From contig NZ_FUIC01000037.1 of assembly GCF_900163695.1 (NCBI RefSeq), positions 1-64,000 of the forward strand: a stretch of 64,000 nt of DNA. Direction: 5' to 3'. Shown here one piece after another: positions 17,125-24,972 of this stretch. Position numbers and translations under genes: made by a program. Numbering within the stretch: position 1 is the first letter of the stretch; every line of letters begins with the position of its first letter. The DNA comes from Gulosibacter sp. 10. Lineage in GTDB: Bacteria; Actinomycetota; Actinomycetes; Actinomycetales; Microbacteriaceae. Under the pieces are notes generated by a model, which did no database searches, was not told where the DNA came from, and was given only the letters and a program-made list of their open reading frames with translations.

Positions 17125-17721
17125 ATGAGCACCAGGACAGCGCAGGGACGGCCGCGGAGCTTCGACCGCGACGCCGCGCTCGACCGCGCGATCCGCCTGT
17201 TCTGGCGCAAGGGCTACGAGGCCACCTCGGTCCGCGATCTCAGCGAGGAGCTCGGGATCGGGCAGCCGAGCCTGTACAACGCGTTCGGCAGCAAGCGCGC
17301 GCTGTTCGACGAGGCGATCCGCGTCTACGACCAGGCGTACGGGGACTTCATGAACGCGGCGATCCGGGAGGAGGCCACCGCCGTCGGTGCGATGCGCCGC
17401 ATCCTCACCGAGGCCCCGGGCCGGTACACGCGTCGCGGACTGCCGCGCGGCTGCCTCCTGGGAAGCGGCGACGCCGGGACGGATGACGAGGAGGTGCGGG
17501 CGTCGCTCTCGCACCTGCGCGGGGAGAAGGACCGCGCGCTTCGCGAGAGGGTCGACGCCGATATCGCCGCGGGCAGACTCTCCCCCGAGGTGGATCCGGT
17601 CGGCCTGGTCGGCTACGTCATGTCGATGATCGGAGGGCTGGTGCAGCGGGCTCGCGACGGCGCCTCGCGACGCGAGCTCGACGCCATCGTGCAGGTCGCA
17701 CTCGCAGCGCTGCCCGACTGA
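17125..17721 (+). CDS. TetR-family transcriptional regulator
   Basis: 198 residues. HTH opens with GRPRSFDRDAALDRAIRLF and SLYNAFGSK, the same subfamily as the proteins at 58739 and 39734. A PRGCLLGSG motif in the effector domain is typical of this group. Divergent from the SDR-MFS operon and most likely its repressor. Leaderless-type start (see the operator entry). Confidence 0.92.
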   Translation: MSTRTAQGRPRSFDRDAALDRAIRLFWRKGYEATSVRDLSEELGIGQPSLYNAFGSKRALFDEAIRVYDQAYGDFMNAAIREEATAVGAMRRILTEAPGRYTRRGLPRGCLLGSGDAGTDDEEVRASLSHLRGEKDRALRERVDADIAAGRLSPEVDPVGLVGYVMSMIGGLVQRARDGASRRELDAIVQVALAALPD

Positions 17722-17756
17722 TCGCGACCGCTCCGGCAGTTGTCATGGACGCGCCC

Positions 17757-17772
17757 GCCCGGCACGCCGGGC
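17757..17772. terminator. Hairpin between convergent tetR and arsR
   Basis: GCCCGGCACGCCGGGC folds as CCCGG/CCGGG plus an outer pair around a small loop. It lies between the ends of two convergent genes. No T-run follows, so intrinsic termination is only likely. Confidence 0.35.
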
Positions 17773-17802
17773 CGCCACGCCCGCTGAGGACCGGCGATTG
17801 CG

Positions 17803-18120
17803 TCAGCCCTCGCCCTCGCGCCCGATCAGGTCGAGCAGGCCCGGAAACCGCTCGTCGACGTCGCGCCTGCGCAGCGTGACCTCGCTCCGGTTGCCCCGGT
17901 CGACCTGGTGCACGAGGCCGGCCTCGCGGAGCACCTTGAAGTGGTGGCTGCGGGTGGACTTCGACAGGTCGAGGCCGAAGCTCGTGCAGGAGCGCTCGCT
18001 GCCGTCGGCATCGTTCACGAGATCGTGAACGACCTTCCGACGGTGCGGGTCGGCGAGCGCCGAGAGCACCGCGCCCAATTCGATCTCCTCCGGCTCAGCA
18101 CCGGCAGTCGGGTTCGCCAT
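17803..18120 (-). CDS. ArsR-type winged-helix regulator
   Basis: 105 residues. Core ALADPHRRKVVHDLV, recognition region LSKSTRSHHFKVLREAGLV, and C-terminal VDERFPGLLDLI, a motif shared with the regulators at 27766 and 58229, each beside an MFS pump. No ArsR metal-site CxC pair, so a small organic effector is likelier than a metal. The ATG at 18120 has GGAGG upstream. Divergent from the MFS gene at 18243. Confidence 0.88.
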   Translation of the reverse strand: MANPTAGAEPEEIELGAVLSALADPHRRKVVHDLVNDADGSERSCTSFGLDLSKSTRSHHFKVLREAGLVHQVDRGNRSEVTLRRRDVDERFPGLLDLIGREGEG

Positions 18121-18191
18121 GCTCGCCGCCCTCCATATCCCAGTCGTGCAGCACGTTCGATTTGCATCGTACCTTACCGTCATGACAGCCT

Positions 18192-18230
18192 AGGTTCGTT
18201 ATTAATCGAACCTTAGCCCTTTATCGAACC
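18192..18230. promoter_or_regulatory. ArsR operator upstream of the MFS gene
   Basis: AGGTTCG (18192-18198) and CGAACCT (18207-18213) form 7-bp arms around an A/T-only 8-base centre. A third half-site CGAACC follows at 18225-18230, just before the AAAGGAG ribosome-binding site. It is placed between arsR and the pump, so it probably controls both. Confidence 0.6.
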
Positions 18231-18242
18231 AAAGGAGTGCGT

Positions 18243-19520
18243 ATGCCCCGCCCCAGACTGCTGCTGGCCGTGATCCTGCTGGCCCAGTTCGTCATCCCGC
18301 TGTCCATCTCCGGCACCGCCGTCGCGCTCCCGGCGATCGCCGCCGACCTCGGATCGAGCCCGACCCCGCTGCAGTGGGTGGTCAACGGCTTCAACGTCTC
18401 CTTCGCGGTCTGCACGATCGCCTGGGGCGCCTTCTCCGACCGGATCGGGTACACGCGCTCGTTCCGCATCGGCATCGTCATCGCGGTCATCGGCGGCGTC
18501 GTCAGCGCGCTGGCCCCGAGCATCATCGCCTTGGACGCGGGTCGGATCGTCGCGGGCATCGGCTCCGCGGCCGTGCTCACCGGGGCGGCGCCGATCCTGA
18601 GCCACCTGTTCGAGGGCAAGGCGAAAGCCCAGGCGTTCGCGCTGTTCGGCACGGTCAACGGCCTCGGGCTCGCTGCCGGACCCGCCCTCTCCGGGCTGCT
18701 GCTGTCGGCCTGGGGCTGGACGGGCATCTTCGCCGCGCACACCATCGTGCTGCTCATCGCCCTCATCGGCGCGACGCGGCTGCCGCAGCTCGGCCGCGGC
18801 GCGACCTCGCTGCGGGAGATGCTGGACTTCTCGGCATTGCGCGCCCCGAGGTTCCTCGCCATGACGCTCGTCCCCGTCGCCGGGGCGATCGGCTTCGTCA
18901 CGTTCCTCACCTACCTGCCCGGCGCGCTCGGCGCGATCCACGACCTCGCCCCGGGCGTCATCGGCGCGCTGATGCTCGTGATGACCATCCCGGTGCTCAT
19001 CGCCCCGGTCGCCGTGCACCGGATCATGGAGCGCACCCGAGTGACGCCGGCCGCGATCATCGCGGCCTCGTTCGCGTGCCTCGTCGTCGGCGGCGCGGGC
19101 GTGCTCCTCCTGCTGCGCCCCGATCTGCCGGTCGTGCTCGGGGTCGCGCCGATGCTCCTGCTCGGCCTGGGCTTCGGCCTGCCCCTCGGGTTCGTGGACG
19201 CCGAAGCGCTCGCCGCCGTGCCCGCCGAACGGGCGGGCGCCGCATCCGGCGTCATCAATCTCTTCCGCATCGGCGCCGAGGCGGTGTTCGTCGCCGCCTA
19301 CGCCGCGATCCTCGCCGCGGTCATCACCGCCGCACTCCCCGGCGCCCCCGGCGAGCTGGTCGCCTCCGGCGGGCCGGGCGAGCCGTGGATCTACCGCGGC
19401 GGGCTCATGATCGCGGCGGGGACCATGATCGCGCTCGTCGCACTCGCGGGCATCGCCTTCGCCGCGCTCACCCGCGCCGGCAGACGCCGACCCGCCGAGG
19501 GGGTCGAGGCGGCCCGCTGA
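18243..19520 (+). CDS. MFS transporter (DHA2-like)
   Basis: 425 residues, 12-14 helices. Helix 1 has FVIPLSISGTAVALPAIAADL, a variant of the DHA2 signature; loop 2-3 has GAFSDRIGYTRSF. Its nearest relative in the window is the frameshifted pump at 36465 (same SISGTAVAL/SVSGTAVAL start and the VNGFN/LNGFN helix 2). AAAGGAG precedes the ATG at 18243. Under the divergent ArsR. Substrate unknown. Confidence 0.9.
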   Translation: MPRPRLLLAVILLAQFVIPLSISGTAVALPAIAADLGSSPTPLQWVVNGFNVSFAVCTIAWGAFSDRIGYTRSFRIGIVIAVIGGVVSALAPSIIALDAGRIVAGIGSAAVLTGAAPILSHLFEGKAKAQAFALFGTVNGLGLAAGPALSGLLLSAWGWTGIFAAHTIVLLIALIGATRLPQLGRGATSLREMLDFSALRAPRFLAMTLVPVAGAIGFVTFLTYLPGALGAIHDLAPGVIGALMLVMTIPVLIAPVAVHRIMERTRVTPAAIIAASFACLVVGGAGVLLLLRPDLPVVLGVAPMLLLGLGFGLPLGFVDAEALAAVPAERAGAASGVINLFRIGAEAVFVAAYAAILAAVITAALPGAPGELVASGGPGEPWIYRGGLMIAAGTMIALVALAGIAFAALTRAGRRRPAEGVEAAR

Positions 19521-19529
19521 GGCGGGGCC

Positions 19530-19555
19530 GGGGTGCGGCCCGAGGACCGCACCCC
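19530..19555. terminator. Bidirectional hairpin between MFS and ABC permease genes
   Basis: GGGGTGCGG (19530-19538) pairs perfectly with CCGCACCCC (19547-19555) around an 8-base loop, between two convergent genes. No T-run. Confidence 0.55.
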
Positions 19556-19596
19556 ACCCGCGCCCCTCGGGATCGCATCGGCGAGGGATGCGGGGC

Positions 19597-20370
19597 TCAC
19601 CGGGTCTTGCGCCGGTAGATGGTCGTCGCGACGAGGTAGGCGATGGCGAGGATGCCGAGGCACCAGGCCAGCGCGATCCAGATCTCGGCGCCGACGGGCC
19701 GCCCGGCGAGCAGAGCGCGGATCGTGTCGACGATGGCGGTCACCGGCTGGTTCTCCGCGAACCAGCGCACCGGGCCGGGCATCGACTCCGTGGGCACAAA
19801 TGCGGAGCTGAGGAAGGGCAGGAAGATCAGCGGATAGGAGAAGGCGCTCGCGCCGTCGACGGACTTCGCGGTCAGACCGGGGATCACGGCGATCCAGGTC
19901 AGCGCCAGCGTGAACAGGATGAGGATCCCCGCGACGGCGAGCCACTCCGGGGGGCTCGCGCTCGAGCGGAAGCCCATGAGCAGGGCGACGCCGACGACGA
20001 CCACGAGCGACGCGAGGATCGCGACGAGCGAGGTGAGCACATGCGCCCACAGCACGCTCGACCGGGCGATGGGCATCGATCGGAACCGTTCGACGATGCC
20101 CCCGGTCATGTCCGTGAAGAGGCGGAACGCGGTATAGGCGATGCCCGAGGCGACCGTGATGAGCAGGATGCCGGGCAGCAGGTAGTCCACATACGCGCCG
20201 TCCGCCGCTCCGGGGCCGGTGTCGATCGCGCCGCCGAACACGTAGACGAACAGCAGCATCATCGCGATCGGCATGAGCGCCGTGGTGATGATGGTGTCGG
20301 GGCTGCGCAGGATGTGTGCCAGCGAGCGGCCGGTGAGAATGGCGGTGTCGCCGAGAGCACGCACGGTCAT
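19597..20370 (-). CDS. DrrB-type ABC-2 transporter permease
   Basis: 257 residues, six hydrophobic helices, ABC-2 type. Motifs include LRSPDTIITTALMPIAMMLLF near helix 1 and FLSSAFVPTESMPGPVRWFAENQP before the last helices, characteristic of daunorubicin-resistance-type DrrB permeases. Its ATG overlaps the stop of the ATPase gene (ATGA), so the two are co-translated. Exports with the ATPase; substrate unknown. Confidence 0.92.
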   Translation of the reverse strand: MTVRALGDTAILTGRSLAHILRSPDTIITTALMPIAMMLLFVYVFGGAIDTGPGAADGAYVDYLLPGILLITVASGIAYTAFRLFTDMTGGIVERFRSMPIARSSVLWAHVLTSLVAILASLVVVVGVALLMGFRSSASPPEWLAVAGILILFTLALTWIAVIPGLTAKSVDGASAFSYPLIFLPFLSSAFVPTESMPGPVRWFAENQPVTAIVDTIRALLAGRPVGAEIWIALAWCLGILAIAYLVATTIYRRKTR

Positions 20371-21206
20371 CGTCCGGCCCCTTCCGCGTCGTCGCCGATG
20401 ATCGCGAGGAACACCTCTTCGAGCGTCGGCTGCTTCTCGACGTACTCGGTCTTCGCCGGGGGCAGCAGCCGCTTCAGCTCGTCGAGCGTGCCGTCGGCGA
20501 TGATGCGGCCCCGGTGCAGGATCGCGATGCGGTCGGCGAGCTGCTCGGCCTCCTCGAGGTACTGGGTCGTGAGCAGCACCGTGGTCCCGCTCTCCGCCAG
20601 CCCCCTCACCGCCTGCCACACCTCGATGCGCGCCTGCGGGTCCAGCCCGGTCGTCGGCTCGTCGAGGAAGACGATCGCCGGATCGCCGATCAGGCTCATG
20701 GCGATGTCCAGGCGCCGCCGCATCCCTCCGGAATACGTGGCGACCCGGCGCCCTCCCGCCTCGCCCAGCGAGAAGCGGGCGAGCAGCGCATCGGCGGTCG
20801 CACCGGGATCGGACTGGCGGCGGAGCCTCGCGATCAGCACGAGGTTCTCGCGACCCGTGAGGACCTCGTCCACCGCGGCGAACTGTCCGGTGAGGCTGAT
20901 CGACTTCCGCACCTCGGCGGCCTGCGCCGCCACGTCGAATCCGCCGATGGCGCACGTTCCCGCGTCGGCCCTGAGCAGCGTGGACATGATCCTGACGAGC
21001 GTGGTCTTGCCGGCCCCGTTGGACCCGAGCAGGGCGAAGATGCCGCCCCGCGCCACCTCGAAGTCCACGCCGCGCAGCACGGGAAGCGCCTTGAAGGACT
21101 TCTCGAGTCCGCGCACCCGGATCGCCGCCGATCCCTCCCCTCCGCCTCGTCGATCGCCTCGACCGGGCGCGCGCTCCCGGTCGTCCCGTTTCGCGGTCAT
21201 GATCAT
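20367..21206 (-). CDS. DrrA-type ABC transporter ATP-binding protein
   Basis: 279 residues. Walker A GSNGAGKTT, signature YSGGMRRRL, Walker B IVFLDEPTTGLD, and LLTTQYLEEAEQLAD, where Gln replaces the usual H-loop His, a hallmark of DrrA proteins. A charged N-terminal extension (about 30 residues, rich in Arg/Gly) precedes the core. The ATG at 21206 has AAGG upstream; 21200 is an alternative. Coupled to the permease. The promoter region carries three evenly spaced repeats (21303-21358). Confidence 0.92.
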   Translation of the reverse strand: MIMTAKRDDRERAPGRGDRRGGGEGSAAIRVRGLEKSFKALPVLRGVDFEVARGGIFALLGSNGAGKTTLVRIMSTLLRADAGTCAIGGFDVAAQAAEVRKSISLTGQFAAVDEVLTGRENLVLIARLRRQSDPGATADALLARFSLGEAGGRRVATYSGGMRRRLDIAMSLIGDPAIVFLDEPTTGLDPQARIEVWQAVRGLAESGTTVLLTTQYLEEAEQLADRIAILHRGRIIADGTLDELKRLLPPAKTEYVEKQPTLEEVFLAIIGDDAEGAGR

Positions 21207-21302
21207 CGTTCCCCTTCGCTCGGCTGTTCCGGTCATCCTGCGGAGAGGACTCCGCCGCTTCCGGAACTCGTTCGGGCAGTCGCGACCCGAACTACTCGGT
21301 GA

Positions 21303-21358
21303 CACTGACTACCGCTACAAAGTAACACTGGGTACTTATGCTTAGCATCACTGAGTAC
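21303..21358. repeat. Three CACTG-repeats at exact 23-bp spacing upstream of drrAB
   Basis: CACTGACTAC (21303-21312), CACTGGGTAC (21326-21335) and CACTGAGTAC (21349-21358) lie in the same direction with starts 23 bases apart. The region is A/T-rich and about 100 bases before the DrrA start, so it looks like a multi-site operator. No regulator gene is adjacent. Apart from this the 376-base gap (21207-21582) shows nothing I can support. Confidence 0.6.
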
Positions 21359-21582
21359 CGGGGCGGAATCGAGTCGTGGGGGCACGGGTCGCGGAGGGCT
21401 CGCCGCGACCCTGGGCCTCGGCCCGCGCGATGCTCCGCCGTCCGCAGCAGCTGCCGGGCCGGTCTGGAGCATGCCGGTCGATGCGAGGTCGTCCGCGTCC
21501 GGCGAAGAGGCGCTCAGCCCGCGCCGATGCGATACAAGTCCGCCTTGCTAAGCTCACGCCAGCACTGATGAGAGGACGGGGC

Positions 21583-22125
21583 ATGTCCGGAAAGTCCCCA
21601 CGAAGACGCCGCAGAGGCAGGGTGCTCGGCGCGCTCGGCGCAGTGCTGTTCGTCTCGGGCGCCGCGCTCGGGACGGCGACGCTGCTCGCCCCCGACGAGG
21701 TCGCGTATCACTACGGCAACGTTCGAACCTCGCTCATCGACACCGCCGCCGACATCCGGGAGCAGGCCACCGGCGAGCTCCCGACCGTCCGGCTCGGCGT
21801 CAGCGGGCACATCCCCGAACTCGACAGATGCGATGGCACCTTCACCCATATGGCCTCGTACGAGCATCCGGAGGTGCCGCCGATCTGGGCCGCGCATAAC
21901 AACTGCCAGGGCGATGTGATCCTGACCTGGGAGATCGGCCAGCACGTGCAGGTCGAAGGCGACGAGACCGTGTACGAGGTCGTCGACATCCGGCACACCC
22001 CGAAGGTCTGGGCCACCACCGACGACCTCGCCGGCCTCGGCGGCGACTTCGCCCTGCAGACATGCTTCTACGGACAGGACCGGATGCAGTTCGTGGGCCT
22101 CGCGCCCGTCGCCCAGCCCGGATAG
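21583..22125 (+). CDS. Putative sortase-like membrane-anchored protein
   Basis: 180 residues. A very basic start (KSPRRRRRGR) and one hydrophobic helix (15-36) place the rest outside the cell. The outer domain has His105 (WAAHN), LQTC with Cys161 and Arg167 (GQDR), in the order and spacing of the sortase His-Cys-Arg triad; LQTC matches the TLxTC motif. Sequence similarity beyond this is weak, and there is no LPxTG-type substrate or pilin gene in the window. The ATG at 21583 follows GAGGA by 6 bases; longer in-frame starts add only Arg-rich residues. Confidence 0.5.
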   Translation: MSGKSPRRRRRGRVLGALGAVLFVSGAALGTATLLAPDEVAYHYGNVRTSLIDTAADIREQATGELPTVRLGVSGHIPELDRCDGTFTHMASYEHPEVPPIWAAHNNCQGDVILTWEIGQHVQVEGDETVYEVVDIRHTPKVWATTDDLAGLGGDFALQTCFYGQDRMQFVGLAPVAQPG

Positions 22126-22159
22126 CCCATCCGGTCAGCCCCCTCGGGCCGGGGAGCGG

Positions 22160-23146
22160 TCATGGTGCGCAGACGGGGCGCCTGCCGGCCGGCGGAGTCG
22201 TCTCGCGTTCCATCGATGCCGCGCCATCCCCTGCCGGAGCTCCGTGCTCGAGGAGCCGCGCGAGGGCGACGAGCTGCGGACTGGTGCGGTCGGCGCGCCA
22301 GACGAGCCCGAGCCGGCTGGTGGCCTCGAGGCCACGGACGGGGATGAAGCGCAGATCGGTGCGGGTGTGGTGCTCGGCCAATGGCCGGCACGCGAGCAGC
22401 GCGTGGCGCCCGGAGGCCGCGAGCGCCATCCCCTGCTGGATCGTCGTGATGCCCGTCGTGGAGAGGATCGGCGCGCCGGCCGGGGTCGCCGGCGGGGTTC
22501 GGGCGGCCTTCCAGTAGTGCGGTGCGTCGCCGACGCGGTGCAGCAGGTCGAGCCCCGCCAGCTCCTCGACATCGATCGAGTCCCGCCCGGCGAGGGGGTG
22601 GGCGCTGGCGATGGCCACGAGCTGATCCTGCGGCGGGAATCGATACCCGACGGTCAGCTCGGGCTCGTGAACGGGCAGCTCGGCGATCGCCGCGTCCACC
22701 TCGCCCTCGAGCACGGCGACGAACGGCGAGCCGAGCGGCAGGTCGTGGGTGTGCACGGCGATGCCGCGCTCCTCGTCGAGGGCGCGGAAGGCCGTGGTGA
22801 TCTCCTCGTAGACCATGCCGGTGAACCCGATCCGCAGCTCCTCCACGGCTCCTCGCAGGGCGCGTTCGCGGGCGCGGGCGAAGGTGCGCGTCAGGGCCCG
22901 GTAGGCGGGCCGGACCTCGGCGACGAACTGCGCGCCGATGCGGGTGAGGGCGACGCGGCGGCTCGTGCGCTCCACGAGGCGCGCGCCGACGCGCGTCTCG
23001 AGCTCGGCGATGAGCTGGCTGACGCGGGACTGCGAGTAGCCCAGGCGCTCGGCGGTGCGGCCGAAGTGGAGCTCTTCGCCGAGCGCGATCAGGCACTCGA
23101 TCTGCTGGATGTTCGCCTGATGCATGGTCGGGTACTCGGCGCTCAT
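22160..23146 (-). CDS. LysR-family transcriptional regulator
   Basis: 328 residues. HTH near the start (ELHFGRTAERLGYSQSRVSQLIAELE) and an effector domain. The start at 23146 is favoured because TAGGCT lies 7 bases upstream, as in other leaderless genes here; 23125 and 23185 are alternatives. Divergent from the MFS gene at 23243, with a 16-bp perfect palindrome between them. Confidence 0.9.
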   Translation of the reverse strand: MSAEYPTMHQANIQQIECLIALGEELHFGRTAERLGYSQSRVSQLIAELETRVGARLVERTSRRVALTRIGAQFVAEVRPAYRALTRTFARARERALRGAVEELRIGFTGMVYEEITTAFRALDEERGIAVHTHDLPLGSPFVAVLEGEVDAAIAELPVHEPELTVGYRFPPQDQLVAIASAHPLAGRDSIDVEELAGLDLLHRVGDAPHYWKAARTPPATPAGAPILSTTGITTIQQGMALAASGRHALLACRPLAEHHTRTDLRFIPVRGLEATSRLGLVWRADRTSPQLVALARLLEHGAPAGDGAASMERETTPPAGRRPVCAP

Positions 23147-23180
23147 GCCCGTCAGCCTATCCCCCGATCGATCAGTGCTG

Positions 23181-23196
23181 CTCATCGATCGATGAG
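23181..23196. promoter_or_regulatory. 16-bp perfect palindrome, LysR/MFS divergent promoter
   Basis: CTCATCGATCGATGAG is fully self-complementary. It lies 35 bases from the lysR start and 47 from the MFS start, a good position for joint control. Confidence 0.55.
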
Positions 23197-23242
23197 GAGT
23201 TCGCCGTTGTTCCCGAGGCCTCGAGGCGGTGGGCTTGCAGCT

Positions 23243-24472
23243 ATGAACGCTTCCGTATCGTCACCCGCCCGAGAGGATCGCACGTCGGCGCGCCGGTGGA
23301 GCGCCGTGGGCGTGCTCACCCTGGCGACGTTCCTCGTGGTCACCTCCGAGATGCTGCCGGTCGGGGTGCTCACCCCGATGGCCGACGGCCTCGGCATCTC
23401 CCCCGGCGCCGCCGGCACGAGCCTCACCGTCACGGGCCTCGTCTCCGCCGTCGCCGCCCCGGTCGTGCCGCGTCTCCTCGGCGACCTCGACCGCCGCAAG
23501 GTCCTCGCCGCCGCGATGGTCGTCCTCGCCCTCGGCAACGCCCTGACCGCGGTCGCGGGCGGTTTCGGACTGCTGCTGGTGTCGCGGATCATCCTCGGCA
23601 TCGGGATGGGCGTGGTGTGGGGCATGGCCTCCGCCGTCGCAACCCGGCTCGTGGCCCCGCGCGACGTCGCCCTCGCCGTCTCGTTCGCCGTCAGCGGCGT
23701 CGCCTCGGCTTCGGTGCTCGGCGTGCCGCTGGGCACCCTCATCGGGAACGCCTTCGGATGGCGGGCCGCGTTCGGCGCCCTGGCGGCGCTGGCGCTCGTG
23801 ATCGCCCTCGCCCTGGTCTTCGCGCTGCCGACGCTGCGCCGGCCCGCGGCGGATGCGACGACCGGCGACGCCGCGCCTCGGAGGTCGCTGCTGCGCCCGG
23901 GCGTCGTCACCGGGCTGATCGTCGTGGTGCTGCTGGTGACGGCGCATTTCGCCGCCTACACCTACGTGCGCCCAGTGCTCGAGAACCAGACCGGCCTCTC
24001 CGCCAACTCCATCGCCCTGCTCCTGCTGCTCTACGGGGCGTTCGGTCTGGTGGGGAACTTCGTCGCCGGAGCCGCGGCCGGCCGCAAGCCCCGCCTCACC
24101 GTGCTGCTGCTGGCGGCAGGGATCGCGATCGCGATCGCGGTCCTCGCCGGGTTCGGCACGAGCGCGCTTGCCGCCGGGATCGCCATCGCCCTCTGGGGCG
24201 TCGCCTACGGCGGCCTCTCGGTCGGCGCGCAGTTGTGGATGACGACCGCGGCGCCGGATCGGGTCGAGCACATCACCGGCCTGTACGTCGGGATCTTCAC
24301 CGGCTCCATCGCCCTCGGCGCAGCCGCCGGTGGCCTCGTGGTCGAGAGCGCGGGCATCGTGCCGATGCTCTGGGCCACCGCCGCCCTCGCCCTGGCCTCC
24401 CTGCTCGTCGGCCTGCTCGGGCCAGGCCCGAAGCGCAGCCCGGCCGGGCGGACCGGCGCGGGCCCGCGCTGA
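23243..24472 (+). CDS. MFS transporter (DHA1, NepI/AraJ-like)
   Basis: 409 residues, 12 helices. Helix 1 LATFLVVTSEMLPVGVLTPMA has the conserved (T/S)(S/T)E of sugar-efflux/NepI-type DHA1 pumps; loop 2-3 LLGDLDRRKVL; helix 5 SGVASASVLGVPLGTL. No strong ribosome-binding site. The divergent LysR is the likely regulator. A terminator-like hairpin (CCCGGCTCC...GGAGCGCCGGG, about 24484-24508) follows before the convergent merR end. Confidence 0.9.
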   Translation: MNASVSSPAREDRTSARRWSAVGVLTLATFLVVTSEMLPVGVLTPMADGLGISPGAAGTSLTVTGLVSAVAAPVVPRLLGDLDRRKVLAAAMVVLALGNALTAVAGGFGLLLVSRIILGIGMGVVWGMASAVATRLVAPRDVALAVSFAVSGVASASVLGVPLGTLIGNAFGWRAAFGALAALALVIALALVFALPTLRRPAADATTGDAAPRRSLLRPGVVTGLIVVVLLVTAHFAAYTYVRPVLENQTGLSANSIALLLLLYGAFGLVGNFVAGAAAGRKPRLTVLLLAAGIAIAIAVLAGFGTSALAAGIAIALWGVAYGGLSVGAQLWMTTAAPDRVEHITGLYVGIFTGSIALGAAAGGLVVESAGIVPMLWATAALALASLLVGLLGPGPKRSPAGRTGAGPR

Positions 24473-24525
24473 ATCCGTCCCGGCCCGGCTCCCATGAGGA
24501 GCGCCGGGCGGAGATGTCCGACGCC

Positions 24526-24903
24526 CTACGCGCTCCGCTCCGCCGCGCAGCGCCCCACCTCGCCGAGGTACTCGTCGATGGCGTCCCGATTCCTCGCGAG
24601 GCACCGGATGCGCTCGTCCATCCGGTCCCGATGGTGCCGCAGGAGCGCGAGCATCTCCGGGGTGGCGTCCTTGAAGTAGATCGTGCGCGGCTTGTCCAGG
24701 CAGGGCAGGATCTGCTTGATGATCCGCACCGGCAGCCCGGCGTCGAGCAGGCCGCGTATCTGCAGCACGCGGTCGACGTCGGCCTCCTCGTACCAGCGGT
24801 ACCCGTTCTCGGTGCGCTGCGCCAGGATCAGGCCCTGCGCCTCGTAGTAGCGCAGCTGCCGCGCCGATGTCCCGGTTCTCCCGGCCAGCTCGCCGATCCG
24901 CAT
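24526..24903 (-). CDS. MerR-family transcriptional regulator
   Basis: 125 residues. N-terminal HTH MRIGELAGRTGTSARQLRYYE, then wing and a coiled coil (LLRHHRDRMDERIRCLA). No Cys pair in the C-terminal loop typical of metal sensors, so an organic effector is likely. GGGGGAG precedes the ATG at 24903. Close relative of the protein at 62606 (both contain IxxILPCL). Divergent from an MFS pump, with a matching operator between them. Confidence 0.9.
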   Translation of the reverse strand: MRIGELAGRTGTSARQLRYYEAQGLILAQRTENGYRWYEEADVDRVLQIRGLLDAGLPVRIIKQILPCLDKPRTIYFKDATPEMLALLRHHRDRMDERIRCLARNRDAIDEYLGEVGRCAAERSA

Positions 24904-24933
24904 CCGCACTCCCCCGTCGCTGCACGATCCGAC

Positions 24934-24958
24934 TTGACCTTGACACTACCGTCAAGGT
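24934..24958. promoter_or_regulatory. MerR operator upstream of the MFS gene
   Basis: ACCTTGAC (24937-24944) and GTCAAGGT (24951-24958) are perfect 8-bp arms around 6 bases, overlapping TTGACC (24934-24939). This is the dyad layout MerR proteins use between the -35 and -10 boxes. A related site occurs at 62587-62604. Confidence 0.65.
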
Positions 24959-24972
24959 TCGACCATGTTCTC

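Noticed and set aside
22244-24472. 742-residue protein combining the region antisense to lysR with the MFS pump
   Set aside because: The first 333 codons are only the mirror of the LysR gene; homology starts at the ATG at 23243.
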